A DNA stretch of 64,000 nucleotides from Gigaspora rosea (GCA_003550325.1 QKWP01000266.1:328049-392048), one strand, 5' to 3'. Shown: positions 42,076 through 52,877, counted from the stretch's first letter. Numbers and translations: made by a program. Notes: generated by a model from the letters alone, not told the origin.

Positions 42076-42945
42076 TTACTCGGTATCATATTCTTTAATA
42101 AGTTCAATGATATCTTCATATTTGTTTTGTAAACATTCAATATACGCATTCCATAGGAATTGTTTATTATGTATACACCAAATTTATTCAAGTAAATATT
42201 TTGGTAGGTCATCTTTATTCCGATTCCTTTTTGGTATCGCGTCTTTTAACATGCGCTATGTTGCTTCAATATTATTGGTGTGGTAGATTTTTAATTCGTT
42301 TGAGGTTTCATTGTAATCAATCATTGTCATTCCTTGACTGTGATTTATTTGGTGGTGCCGTATCCCTAGGCGTGAGTAAATCTGATCATAACTTTTGAAC
42401 ATGTCTGAGTAGATTATCGATCCAGGGTGTACGTATTTCTGAATTAGGTCTAGTAGAGTATCAGCTGTTCGGTCCTTACAAATTTGTGCGAATATTTGTT
42501 TTTCTTTAGCTCTTTCAATTCCTCCAAATACCAATAGTTGTTCCATTTTGTTTTGTCGATTTTTATAAAATAAGGATTCGTCTATTTCTACAATGATATC
42601 TGGTGCTCCTATTTTTGTTTCACTAAATTTTATTTCTTGAGTGGTAACAGTTCTAAAGATTTGTGTCCATCTTGTGATACTGGTGGGTGTGATATTGGTA
42701 TAAATATTAAGTTGTTTACGCATTGCTTTACTTAACCAAAAATAGCTTAATTCTATTATTTGGTTACATTTCAATTTAGCCTTTGAAAATATTGTTCCAT
42801 TGAAGATTGATATTCTTTTTCGGCATTCTCTTTTTCCACAATTAAATGTATATTCTTTATCATCAAAATTCATATTTGGGTTGTTACAGTAAATACAAGT
42901 CATGGTCCTTGGTAGTACTAATAGATCTTGTAAATTTTCAAGCAT
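42076..42945 (-). pseudogene. ISXO2/IS1595-type DDE transposase domain at the C-terminus of Pol
   Basis: Intact for 229 codons (42256-42945), then two stops before the end at 42076. N-terminal zinc ribbon CIYC...CGKREC (residues 17-41) with ISIFNGTIF, as in IS1595-family proteins. Putative catalytic residues are Asp122 (VEIDES), Asp181 (IIYSDMFKSY) and the HTNNIEAT block (Glu227), whose following Trp codon is now TAG. The frame is continuous with the RNase H frame through a single TGA four codons upstream (42958-42960). ISXO2 transposases join DNA ends; here the domain occupies the place of a retroviral integrase. Confidence 0.8.
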
Positions 42946-43675
42946 CTTGATTCGTTTTCAATTATTTCTTTCACTTGGTACAAGGGCGGTATTGGCGTTA
43001 TTAGACTTGCCATTTTGGAGGTCAAATGATACTTGTTTATTCTTAAATGTCTTGTCGATTTTGAGCCCAGATGGTAGTTCTTTTATAGGTTTCATTTCTT
43101 TAATAGTTTCTGCTTTTGGTTTAATTAATTCTTGGTTCTCGATTGGTCCCATATGTCTACTAAGCCAATCTGATACATTATTTGTTGATCCTTTAATATA
43201 TTGTATTTCTTTGATATTGTAATTACCATCTATTTCTAACTTCCAAGATTCCATAGTATGATTTCTTGGCATTTTTCCTGCTTTAGCAACTCCTGTATTA
43301 TCTGTTCGTATAATGATTGGTTTATTTCCAATGTAATGTCTCCAGTTCTTTAAATAGAAGTATATAGCGTAAAGTTCTTTTTGTGTGGATCCCCATAATC
43401 TTTGACTTTGTGTGAGGGAATGTGATCCAAATTCTATTACTTCTTCTTCTGATTTAGTAATTTCTTTATCTTCTTTAGTTCCGTTTTCGCGCGCTTCTTT
43501 GGTTTATAATGTGCTAATTCAGGATTAATTTGTTTTAATACCGCGCCTATTCCATTATCTGAGGCGTCTGTTTCTAAGATTAATTGATATCCTTTCTTTG
43601 GATAGGTTAAAGCTATTGCATTATATACTTTGTCTTTGAGTTCTTCGAATGCTTTTTGACACATTCATCAGTCCA
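42946..43675 (-). pseudogene. RNase H domain and connector of Pol
   Basis: Joined from 43437-43664 and the frame ending at 42958. Ty3/gypsy-type tethered sequence CQKAFEELKDKV leads into LETDASDNGIGAVLKQ, the first catalytic Asp region. Then come SQSQRLWGSTQKELYAIY, PIIIRTDNTG (further Asp) and YIKGSTNNVSDWLSR. A one-base change near 43663 separates it from the RT frame, and another near 43480 splits it. The tail after WLSR is basic/polar and runs into the DDE domain. Confidence 0.8.
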
Positions 43676-45325
43676 AATAAACTTCTTATTCTTTTTTAAT
43701 AGATCATATATTGGTGCAGCTATTATAGCAAAGTTCTTAATAAATCTTCTAAAGTAGTTCATGAATCCTGTAAATTGTCTAATTCCAGGAACATCTGTAG
43801 GTGGTTTAAGCTTCTTGACTTTTTTAATTTTGACTTGATTTGGTGATATTTTCCTATATGAAGCTTTGTAGTTTAAAATCATTATTTCCTCTTTAATGAA
43901 TTCACACTTTTCTGCTTTGAGTGTCATTGCCCCCTTTTTTATGCGTTCAAACACCGTTTGAATATGTTTAATATGGTCTTTAATAGTATCTGATGCAATT
44001 GTTAGATCATCCATATATACATATACAAATGGATAGTCTCTAAACAATTCATACATATAGCACATCATATACGCAGGTGCTGTTTTAATTCCCATAGGGC
44101 ATTTATTAAACTCGTATTTTCCTTTGCCAGGAAAAAAAACTGCAGTTTTATGTTGATCAGTTTTTCTAAGAGGGAACTGATAAAAAGCACTCTTAAAATT
44201 ACAGGTTGAAAAAATTTTATAGCTTGCGAGCTTCTGTAGCAAGACATTAATGTTAGGTATTTCATAGGGATTGTCCTTTAGGTATTTGTTGAGGTTTGAG
44301 TAGTCTACTGCGGCTCTATAGCTGCCGTCAGGTTTTGGTACTATTACTAAAGGTGACATCCAAGTTGATTTGGATGGTTCAAAATGTCCACTTTCTCTAA
44401 GTTCTTTGTATAATTTGTCTGCTTGTTCTATTTGATCTTTAGAATATTGTCTGATTTTGTTAGCTTTTACCTTAAAAGGTATATCTTTTTCAGGTATTGT
44501 AAAGTCTAATGTTATTTCTTCAAATATTTCATTGTTAAAGGATGTTCCTTTTTCTATTTTTCTTCTGAATATTTGGATGTACTTTTCAAATATTGGTTTC
44601 ATTACATGTTTATATTTTTCGTGGGTATTATTTATTAAGATTTTTAATCTTTCTTCTTCTGGAATTTCTTTTTTATCGATTTCCATTTCATACTTATGGA
44701 AATTAAATATTTCTCTTATGGTTTTAATATTTCCAATATGTTGTTTTTCACGTATTTTCTTTGCTTTATTTCTATAATTAATTGCCCATATTTGGCGATC
44801 ATTAACTATTCCAGGTTGTATACATATTCCTTCTTTGGCAATATGTATTGGTGTCGTTACTAAATAGTTTCCTTTTTTGTCTGTTTTTATTGGTGTCCAA
44901 GTATATGGTTTTAATATACATTCCTTTTTTGTTTTTAATGGCGTTCCTGTTCCTAGTGTTGGTATTATATGTCTTCTAACCTCATTGGGTATGTGTCCTA
45001 ATTCTTCGTGTATGTTTATTTTAGTTCTTTTCTTCATTTTTATTGGTTCATTTTTAACTTCTTTAATTTCTATATTAAATAGTTCATTATTATCATTGTG
45101 ATGACTAAAATTGTCATTGCTACTATAATATCCAAAAGTGTTTTGGTAATCATCTTTTGGTATTGCTGGTGTGCTTGGTCTTCCTGATGTAGGTCTCATA
45201 AATGGTGATTGTGAGCCTTCATCTATTCCAATTTCTAGTCCTTCTTGATTATATGGTTGTTCTTTATATTGTTCATTTATTCTATTTAATTCTTCTTGTC
45301 GTTTTTGTTCTTTTTGTGCTTGCAT
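43613..45325 (-). pseudogene. Reverse transcriptase domain of Pol (Ty3/gypsy-like), catalytic Asp mutated
   Basis: 570 open codons. RT blocks: SPLVIVPKPDGSYRAAVDYSNLN, CNFKSAFYQFPL (residues 375-386), NKCPMGIKTAPAYM and YVYMDD (435-440). The block normally containing the first catalytic Asp has Asn376, so this copy should be inactive; YMDD is intact. A typical thumb/connection (IRQFTGFMNYFRRFIKNF) follows. The first ~270 residues are a charged, poorly conserved linker including a HIPNEVRRHIIPTLG segment. The C-terminus WTDEC is followed by an out-of-frame tail caused by a frameshift at the RNase H junction. Confidence 0.9.
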
Positions 45326-47086
45326 TTGTTCATATTCTTCTCTAAGTTTTTGATCATCTCTTTCTTTAGCTTGTTGCCAAGTTTCTTTATTTCTATTTTT
45401 ATTTGTTCTTTTTCAGTAGATATTTTTCTCCTTCTAACGAAATTTGAGTTATTTTGTTCACTTTCTATGTTTTTCATAGCTTGTTTCTTTATTACGTTTT
45501 CTTTTAGGTTATTATCACTTTTCTTTCTTTTTCTGAAAACATAATTATATCCTTTTGAGAATATATTACTAGTCTCTTGGATTTCTTGTTCATTTTCTTG
45601 ATCTTGTTGGGTTAAAATTGTGTATGTTATTATTATCCTCTTCTATTTCTATATCTCCTTGCTTGTGAAGGTTTCCACTATTGTCTATTTCATATGTTTC
45701 TTCGTAGTCAGTAGATACTATGGCGGGTTGATTATTTAGGTGTATACTAGGTATACTGCTAGTACTGGCCATGCTACTAATACTTGATTTCTTCGAATGT
45801 GAGTGACTTGCCACTTCATCATTTATCATTAAGGGTTTTAATGAGTCTTTTTTATTCGGTTTATTAATATCTGGTCCGAGATTTGCTTCATTAAATCTTT
45901 GATAATCTGGTCCTAGGCCTGACTGTTTTCCTTCACTTTTACTACGGTTTTTTATAAATTTATTATGTTCTCATTGGATACTTTTATCCTCTAGGTCACT
46001 TTCGTTATCTGAGTCTGAGTCTACTGTTTTCTTTATTTCTTCTTCTTTTTGTTTTCTTTCTTTAGTTATTTCTTTTAATTCTTCATCCTCTTTCTTTAGT
46101 ACTTTGAAAAGGTCTTCGTTTGTTTCTATTTTTATAGGTGTTTTTTGTGTTGTCTTTGGGCTTTTCAGGCTTTCTCTCATAAATTCATTATATTTTATTT
46201 TTGCTTGGTTTCTAATATCTGCCTCTAGGTTTGTTACTAATGTATGGAGTAGTTGGTGTTGTATAGCCCGTTTTTCAAATTCTTGCATTTTTCTGTATTC
46301 ATACTAGTGTTATATTTAATTATTTTTCTACATCTTTTTGGTATTCTATCTCTTTTCTTCTTATTTCTCTTTTGACAGATTCTTGTGTTATTTCATTCTG
46401 TCTATCAGTCCATTGGATTGCATTCCAAAGTTTTTCCTGTTCAGTTCTAGGGTAGTTCCTTACTTCTTCTGGTAATGTAGGTATTTCCTGTATCATTTTC
46501 CAATTTTTATGTACATCTTTCCCATCCATTCTTGTTAATTTTAGATATTTTGTTTCTATATCTGCATTTCTTCCATTAGCCTTTCTAGGTCTGTTACAAG
46601 TTCTTTTGAATCATTTTCTTCTTGTATACTTTTGATTTCTTCTAAATCATTATTCGTTTTATTCCATATATTTGAGAATGATGGTGATGTAGATGATTTA
46701 TTTTTCTTTTTGGATGTAGATGGTTTAATTTGTGGTGAATATTTGTTCCTCACTTCATTAATTTTATGAGTTATTTGTCCTATTTTATCATTATGAATGT
46801 TCTTTCTTGCTTCATCTTCTTGTTGATTTTGATATCTTTCTTTTCTTTCTAAGCTTAGATTTTTCATTGAATTCATTAGGTAATCCATTGGATCTATTGG
46901 ATTCTCCTGGTAGTTATTTATAACTTCCATTGGTAGGTCACTATATTGTATACCTTTTCTTGGGTCCCATTCGTTTAATTTCTTTATCCTGTCTGACAGT
47001 TCTTTTTCTAGTTCTCTATCTGATGATAGTATATCCATAGCGTAATATCTCAGCGTTTGTACTTCCTTTATTTGTTCTTGTTTATT
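45326..47086 (-). pseudogene. Charged linker region of Pol between AP endonuclease and RT
   Basis: Several minus-strand frames (46556-47038, 46320-46529, 45971-46288, 45590-45829, 45286-45477), all Lys/Glu/Asn-rich and partly coiled coil. The stop at 45971 is TGA, and the same frame continues through LGPDYQRFNEANLGPD into 45829. The upstream frame joins the AP endonuclease where copy A has Trp for TAG. I therefore read the set as one polyprotein segment broken by about four frameshifts and stops. No recognised domain. Confidence 0.6.
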
Positions 47087-48301
47087 CTAGTCTTTCTTTC
47101 TGGGTGTTTCTAGTATTGCAGCTCCTTTGCATTGTTGTACCATGGTTTTGAATATTTCATGGGGTAATAATCCCGTTAGCAGGTGTTCGTGGATATCATG
47201 TCCACTTCCAAAGATTGTTTCTTTTATTTCGTATGTACGGCCGTTTTTGTCTTTAATTTTTCTAGCGCGAGCTACATTGTTTATGTGGCAAAGTTGGATA
47301 TCTTTTCCATACTTGTCTAAGACTTTTTTATAGTCTTCTGTTGTTCTACCTGCTCCTGCTACAAAATAATGTTGTGTATCAAAACACAACTTGACTCTAT
47401 CTATCGTTTTTCCATTTGCAAGGTTTTTGTGATACCGATTTTCTTTGTGAACCTTGGATCTAATTTCTATTAGTTCTTCTATTGTAGCACCATAGCATTT
47501 GTTTGCTGCTGAGTTTTCTAATAATATTATGACGTCAGTGTCTTTTGTTTGTTTTAATATTTCCTGCAGGTTCTGTATTACGTCACTTTTGTTATTATTC
47601 CGAGCCGTTCCAATATGAAGTACGTAGTTCCTGGCTCCTATTCTATGTGCTCTTTGCACTTCTTCTATTATTCTGGTTATTCTCCAGTTTAAGTTACCTT
47701 GCTTGTTATATGTATTACCTGATAAGTCGAGTCCCATTGTTGCATGTATAACTAGCTTCAATTGAGATTGCTTATTGCCTTCAATAATTTTGATATCATT
47801 ATCGATATCTGGTATGCCTCTTATCAATGTTATTTGATTTTGTTCAAATTTGTCTTTAAAATCTCCTTTTGCAGGTATATATTGCACAAAGGTTTGTATA
47901 ATATTGCTTCCAGTTTGGATGACAGCTTCAACTATGTCTTTCCATAGTCCATCACAGGTTATTCTGATTAATTTCTTGCGACTTTGGTTCCTTTCACATT
48001 GTTTATAAAACAGTTGGAGTGCATTTGAATCAATATGTGATATTGTAAATAGGTCATATTTGATTCTTTTTTCATGTTCCTTGCGAGTTATCTCGCTTAG
48101 TTCTTTAGGTTCTCTAGGAATATCTTGTTGACTAGGCACTTTTAAAGTGGTAATATTGTGCCTATGCCTTGTTTTCTTCACTTTCAGGATTAGATTTAGG
48201 CGTTTGTTTGCTTTGCTTCCTTTGTTGGTATTCCTTATTTTACTTCTTTGTTTTTCTTCATTCTCTTTTCTTGATCCTGTATTAGGATTAGATTTAGGCA
48301 T
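47087..48301 (-). pseudogene. Endonuclease IV-type AP endonuclease domain of Pol
   Basis: 404 open codons; the start codon lies in a tandem duplication and is probably not the original. Residues ~110-400 match the Nfo TIM barrel. All nine metal ligands appear: His186 (VIHATMG), His229 (VLHIGTA), Glu262 (LLENSAA), Asp308 and His311 (FDTQH), His339 (CHINN), Asp369 and His371 (HDIHEH), and Glu398 (ILETP). Endonuclease IV cuts 5' to abasic sites and trims 3' blocks. The first ~70 residues are a basic linker. The TAG at 47087 is TGG in copy A, so the domain was continuous with downstream Pol. I know of no LTR-type retroelement with this domain. Confidence 0.87.
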
Positions 48302-48381
48302 TTGTTTGCTTTGCTTCCTTTGTTGGTATTCCTTATTTTACTTCTTTGTTTTTCTTCATTCTCTTTTCTTGATCCTGTATT
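48186..48381. repeat. 98-bp tandem duplication in copy B
   Basis: Units 48186-48283 and 48284-48381 are nearly identical; copy A has one unit (about 1312-1409). Since 98 is not divisible by 3, it shifts the frame in the basic linker ahead of the AP endonuclease domain. Confidence 0.9.
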
Positions 48382-48748
48382 CTCATTTATATTAGGTTTC
48401 TTGGGTTCATTTGTTATCTTTTTATTTTGTTAGGCGCCTTGTTTTACTTCACTTCGTGAATGTAAGGACAATGGCGCCTCAACTATATTGAGTTCTTCTT
48501 TGATTTGTTTGTTAGTTTTGTTAGGTTGGTAAGTTCGATTATTTTTGTAACGTTGGCGCCTTGTTTTACTTCACTTCCTTTTCTTTCGTCCGTGGGATTT
48601 CGAAACTTCTTACTAGCCTTAGGAGAAAGGAAAGGTCATCAGTGAAACGTGGATACTTGAAACTTGCTGCTAGGTTTATCTTCAGAGTATACTTCGAATA
48701 GGTTTGGCAGTAGCCTCCGAGCATTGCCGTAACCGTTTTTGGATTGCT
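48302..48748 (-). pseudogene. Basic Pol linker between protease and AP endonuclease, copy B
   Basis: Decayed coding with SEVKQGA-type motifs near 48560 and 48440, each over a GGCGCC core, plus the frame NARRLLPNLFEVYSEDKPSSKF near 48700 shared with copy A. Stops and shifts separate it from both neighbours. Confidence 0.5.
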
Positions 48749-49369
48749 TCAATCGGTAGTGTTGGTGTATGAGAACTCTTTGATTATGTATAGGTTCATT
48801 ATTAATGAGAATAGTATAGTTCTTTTGATCTTTTGATATTCCAATCTGTGATTGATGTTTGTTACTAAGAGGATGTATTTGGATTCTGTGTTTAGAACGT
48901 CTATCTTTAGATTACATGTTAAATATTCATTAATTTTGATATCGACTACTATTTTGCCTATTATTTTGACTTCACTTCCTACTGCTTCTGCTATTGCCGG
49001 TTTTGATATGATTTTTTCTAGTCCTAATTTCTTTGCATGGTTTATTCCCATTAATGTGTTAGTTGATCCTTCATCTAGTTTGAATTCCATTATTATGCCA
49101 TTTACGAGTGCTATAAAGTAAAATCCTTTTGCTCCTTTTTGTTTGAGTTTATTGATTTTTGTTTGTTCAGGAAAGAATAATTTTTCATAATTATGATAGG
49201 CAGAGTATTTTGGTTCATTAAAATATTTTTCTTTATTAAATGTAAATAGTTCTAGTTCTTTGATACATGAATATGGATATGGATAATTATACATGTTATA
49301 ATGTTTGTTATTATACTCACCAATACAGCCTGTATTTAATTTAGGAAGTTGTTCATGAGTATTGGGCAT
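48749..49369 (-). CDS. Retropepsin-like aspartic protease, N-terminal part of Pol
   Basis: 206 codons from ATG 49369, a few bases after the Gag stop. The region FYFIALVNGIIMEFKLDEGSTN (active-site Asp99) followed by GINHAKKLGL matches the start of retropepsin folds. The motif is Asp-Glu-Gly in both copies instead of Asp-Thr/Ser-Gly. A later KIVVDIKIN...KYILLVTNI segment fits the flap and ILG-type strand. The last ~20 residues appear out of frame with the ancestral continuation. It would process Gag and Pol, if active. Confidence 0.68.
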   Translation of the reverse strand: MPNTHEQLPKLNTGCIGEYNNKHYNMYNYPYPYSCIKELELFTFNKEKYFNEPKYSAYHNYEKLFFPEQTKINKLKQKGAKGFYFIALVNGIIMEFKLDEGSTNTLMGINHAKKLGLEKIISKPAIAEAVGSEVKIIGKIVVDIKINEYLTCNLKIDVLNTESKYILLVTNINHRLEYQKIKRTILFSLIMNLYIIKEFSYTNTTD

Positions 49370-49376
49370 GCTCCCG

Positions 49377-51098
49377 TTTAGAAATAATAATCATTTTCTG
49401 ATTCTTCTGAGCTTTTCTTTTCCAGGTTATGACTTTCATATTCATCAGAATCGCTTGAATCACTTGATAATCTGTATTGTTCAGGTTCTTGGTAGGATTG
49501 TGATTCTTTATCACTTGATGAGTATTCATTTTCAAGATGATATTGTTCTCTAAATTTTGTGAATCAAATGTATTCATAAAAATCTTCTTTTTCTCTTGAT
49601 TTTTCAAGATTAAATACCATTGGGTCTTCTACTTCTTTTACGTCTTTTCGGTATTTGTAGCAACTATTGGTAAAATGTGTGTCTGTTTTACAATGATCAC
49701 ACCACATTTTCTTATCCTTATATTTTTCTTTATTGAATGGTTTATATTTCTTTTCATACTGTCCTGATGAGTCCTTTGGGCAAAATGATGATTTCTTGAA
49801 TCCTTCTTCTTTGGTTCTATAAGGCTTGGATGAGTCTTTTCTTTTCTTTGATTCTTTCCATTTCTTGTAGTCTTCTCTGGATTTCCATGTTCTTCCTCTT
49901 TTGTCCGTATATCTATTTCCTTTCTTGTTAAATTCTTTTCTGCTTCTATCTTTTGAGAATCTTTTTTTTGAGAATTTTTTTCCTTTGTTATATCCCTTAT
50001 CTTGTTTCTTGGATCTACAGTCACTTATAAGATGTCCTTTTCTTCTGCAATTATAACATTTCATGTTTCTGAGAGATACTATTGCGAATTCATTCTTTTT
50101 GATCTATTTTCTTTTTTCTTCTTTTCATTATCATAAAATTCTCTTTGTTTATTTAGGAAGTTTGTTTGTTTCTTTTCTGATTGGTATCTGAAATATTCTC
50201 CTACTTTTTCTGATTTATAATAATCATACACTCTTGATAGTGCTGTAAAGAATGCAGGTGTATCTGTGATTTCATTATTAATTAAGTTCATCTGGCTTTT
50301 GTAGTCTTCTAGTTCATGTCGTCCATTTGGTAACATTCCTTCTAATAGTATTTGTAGTCTTCCTAGGAATGATGTGTTGTTTCTACATAGTGCTAAGTAG
50401 CGGTTAAATTTGGTTTGGAAATTTGCTGCTTCATCTATTTCAATTAGATATCTTGGTTCAAATTTCATTTTGTTGAACAGTTTCTGTTTTTCTTTAATCA
50501 TTTTTGGTGTTATAAATACTTTATCAAACCATAATCTGAATGATATTTGTCTTGTCATTCCATCTGTATCTGCGCATGTTAAGTTTCCTTGTTCTATTCC
50601 TCCAGTATGTGCTGCTTCGAAGTACATGTTCATTTCTTCAGGAAAATTGGTTTTGTCTAGCAAGATTGTTGTTGGGTTATCTTGTACTGATTCCCATTCA
50701 TGCCTTCTTCTTCGTGCTCCTCTATTGAAGTCACTTGGGAAGTATGTTGTCAATTCATTTTTATGTGTTTCATATAATATGTATCTGTCGTAATCAAAGC
50801 ATGATATCGCCAATTTGTGTATTAGGTTCTTTAAAAATACTACATTATATGCTCCTGCATCTGCTGCGTTTCCTGCTATAAGTCCTGCTATATTATTTAA
50901 TGCTATTCTATTATATCCATTATTGTAGTTTCCAGTAAAGTATCCTGTTGTTAATAAGTCCAGTGGTACATATACTTGTATTGCATGTTCGAAATGATTT
51001 CTAAATTGTACCCAATTTGAGCCATTGAGTATCATTCCATTCATTAAAGTTTTAAAGTTAATTTTGTTGAGGTCTGGAAATTCTATAGCGCCTGCCAT
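49377..51098 (-). pseudogene. Gag-like nucleocapsid polyprotein, copy B (frameshift and one TGA)
   Basis: Homologue of 3210-4931. The first 330 residues are open (50079-51098). A one-base loss near 50100 shifts the frame, and the rest is open from 50064 with both zinc knuckles intact (CYNCRRKGHLISDC and CDHCKTDTHFTNSC, CX2CX4HX4C). A TGA at 49564 replaces CGA of copy A before the acidic tail ending at 49377. The N-terminal ~330 residues are conserved between copies but unrecognised. Confidence 0.78.
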
Positions 51099-51550
51099 TG
51101 TGCGTCAAAGTTTGGTTTTATTTCTGTATATAGACAAAATTGTATATAGTCTTTGATATGTAAGTTTTCTAATTCAAGTCCTTTTTCTAATACTTCTTTT
51201 TCTTTAGAAATATGTCCAATAGTTATATAGGTTAATGAGTCTTTTATTTCTGGGAATTTCTTAAGTTTATCAAGAAATTTCTTTTGATTTTCTTTCTTTT
51301 ACTTTGATATCTTTTCAAGTTCCTTTTTATATTCGTCTTCAAGGGTTCGTAGTGCGTTGATTACTTTCACGGATGTATTATATTCCCTTACTGTTAATAT
51401 TGTTTGATATGAAGGTATGCTATCAAAATATCTTTTGAATTGGTCTTGTAATTCTCTTTTTCTTGAGTTGTGATAATATGTATTTGGATATATCGTTAGC
51501 CAATAGTTGAGTTCTTGGTTTGTGAGTTTAATTGTGTTACTGTGTTGCAT
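51083..51550 (-). pseudogene. Small soluble protein (gene 7), copy B, one nonsense codon
   Basis: ATG 51550; 83 codons to TAA (Lys codon in copy A), then open to TAG 51083 inside the Gag start. Trp17 is intact (TAG in A). Charged and helical, unknown family. Confidence 0.65.
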
Positions 51551-51862
51551 TCAGGTATTTTTGGTTCGTGATTCTGGTTAAATATTCTAAGTCCTGTTTA
51601 TACACTTTTACAATGCTGCTGATATATTCTTCAGGTTCTTCTTTTCTTATACAATTGATAATATATGCTTGTACTAGTTCTGCTCTTGCAGGTTTATTTT
51701 GATCAATTATGACCTTGCTTTGTTGATATTATTTCTTCGTATTGTTCTAACTGTTTGTACTTTTTTGGGTTCTAAATCGATATTTCTGAGTTCTTTGATT
51801 CTATTTTCAATATCTTTGAGGTATTCTTCAAGGTTTAATAAGTTGATGTTGTTATTATTCAT
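51537..51862 (-). pseudogene. Small soluble protein (gene 6), copy B, frameshifted
   Basis: Homologue of 5373-5696. The start overlaps the previous stop as TAATG. A one-base gain near 51765 and a two-base loss near 51728 break the middle. The C-terminus is extended by one codon (stop lost, next TAA used). Confidence 0.6.
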
Positions 51863-52206
51863 TAAGCTGTAGTTACAGGTGTTATAGTACTATCAATTGC
51901 TGATGCAAGTTGATATATTCTTTGTTGTTCTTTTTCTGCTAATTTGAGTTTGTTATTAAGTTTTTGTTTATATCCGAAGTATACTGCTAATATAAATGTG
52001 AATACTGCTATTAATGCTATTACTATATCTTCAATTATTACGTTCTGGTCTTGAAAGTATGAAGGTGTTACTGTTGCAGTTGCTGTAGTTGTCTGAAATA
52101 CAGTTGTTGGTTGTGCTGTTTGAGTTATTGTTATGTTTAAGGTCTGAGTTATTGACTGAGTTATTGTAGGTACTGATATTGTTACGAGTGAGAACTGTTG
52201 ACTCAT
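51862..52206 (-). CDS. Single-pass membrane protein with Thr-rich ectodomain (gene 5), copy B
   Basis: 114 codons, intact. Thr/Gln/Ser-rich residues 1-48, hydrophobic segment ~57-78, Lys/Gln-rich tail. Two residues of the Gln-Thr repeat present in copy A are missing. Start by TAAATG, end by TAATG. Confidence 0.72.
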   Translation of the reverse strand: MSQQFSLVTISVPTITQSITQTLNITITQTAQPTTVFQTTTATATVTPSYFQDQNVIIEDIVIALIAVFTFILAVYFGYKQKLNNKLKLAEKEQQRIYQLASAIDSTITPVTTA

Positions 52207-52520
52207 TTATCTTCTTCCGTTGAAGATATTGTTTCCTTGTTGGAGTGCTTGTTGGTATTGTCTAAGTTTTCGTTGTTGATCAGGTGGTAGACTATTGATT
52301 TGTTCTTGAGTTAAGTTAGGGTTCTAAGTTCGTGTTGTCCTGATTGAAAGTCTGGTACTCTATTATTCCTTCTTAAGTTTCTTTGTTTTCTTTTATTACA
52401 GCTTTTGTGTACACAGATGATGATAAGTACTATTAATGCGATACTTATAACAGTAAGTGTGATAATTGTAGCAGTTTCTGGTGTGATTGGTGTAATTGGC
52501 TGTTCTTGGGTTTGATTCAT
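52207..52520 (-). pseudogene. Single-pass membrane protein (gene 4), copy B, 5-bp insertion
   Basis: 69 open codons from ATG 52520, hydrophobic segment ~17-37. A 5-bp tandem duplication near 52312 creates TAA in the tail. Downstream the copy A codon TGA is CGA here, and the original frame runs to a TAA touching the next ATG (52207-52209). The two copies thus carry independent lesions. Confidence 0.65.
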
Positions 52521-52877
52521 TTAGCAGCAGCCTGAGTCGTTGTATTGAGCTTCGTATGATATGTTCAGATGTCTTTTGTATAGTCTCTTTTTATACCTTT
52601 GTATTGATATACAACAAATAGTAATTGTTAATATATAAATAAATATTACTATAATTAGTGCTTGTAATAATGAGTATGCTATAGAGTTCTTTAATATATT
52701 TCCTGAAGTGTTATCGATTGTTGTTGGTACAATAGTTTGGATGGTGGTCATAGATTGTATGTGAAAGAATGTTTGTGTTTGTGAATATATTTGATCACGT
52801 GGGTATATGCTTTGGTTTGCTCTGATGTTTCTGATTATATTGTTTATGAATGAAGGTTTCTGAACGGAATAGTTCAT
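52521..52877 (-). CDS. Single-pass membrane protein with Cys-Cys C-terminus (gene 3), copy B
   Basis: 118 codons, intact, membrane segment ~67-92, basic tail, terminal Cys pair. TAA abuts the next ATG. About eight residues differ from copy A, mostly in the tail and just before the membrane segment. Confidence 0.73.
   Translation of the reverse strand: MNYSVQKPSFINNIIRNIRANQSIYPRDQIYSQTQTFFHIQSMTTIQTIVPTTIDNTSGNILKNSIAYSLLQALIIVIFIYILTITICCISIQRYKKRLYKRHLNISYEAQYNDSGCC

Noticed and set aside
42256..42945. Independent ISXO2 DNA transposon inserted next to the retroelement
   Set aside because: No terminal inverted repeats or TSD flank it, and the frame is continuous with RNase H apart from one TGA; kept as a Pol domain, though not excluded without further copies.
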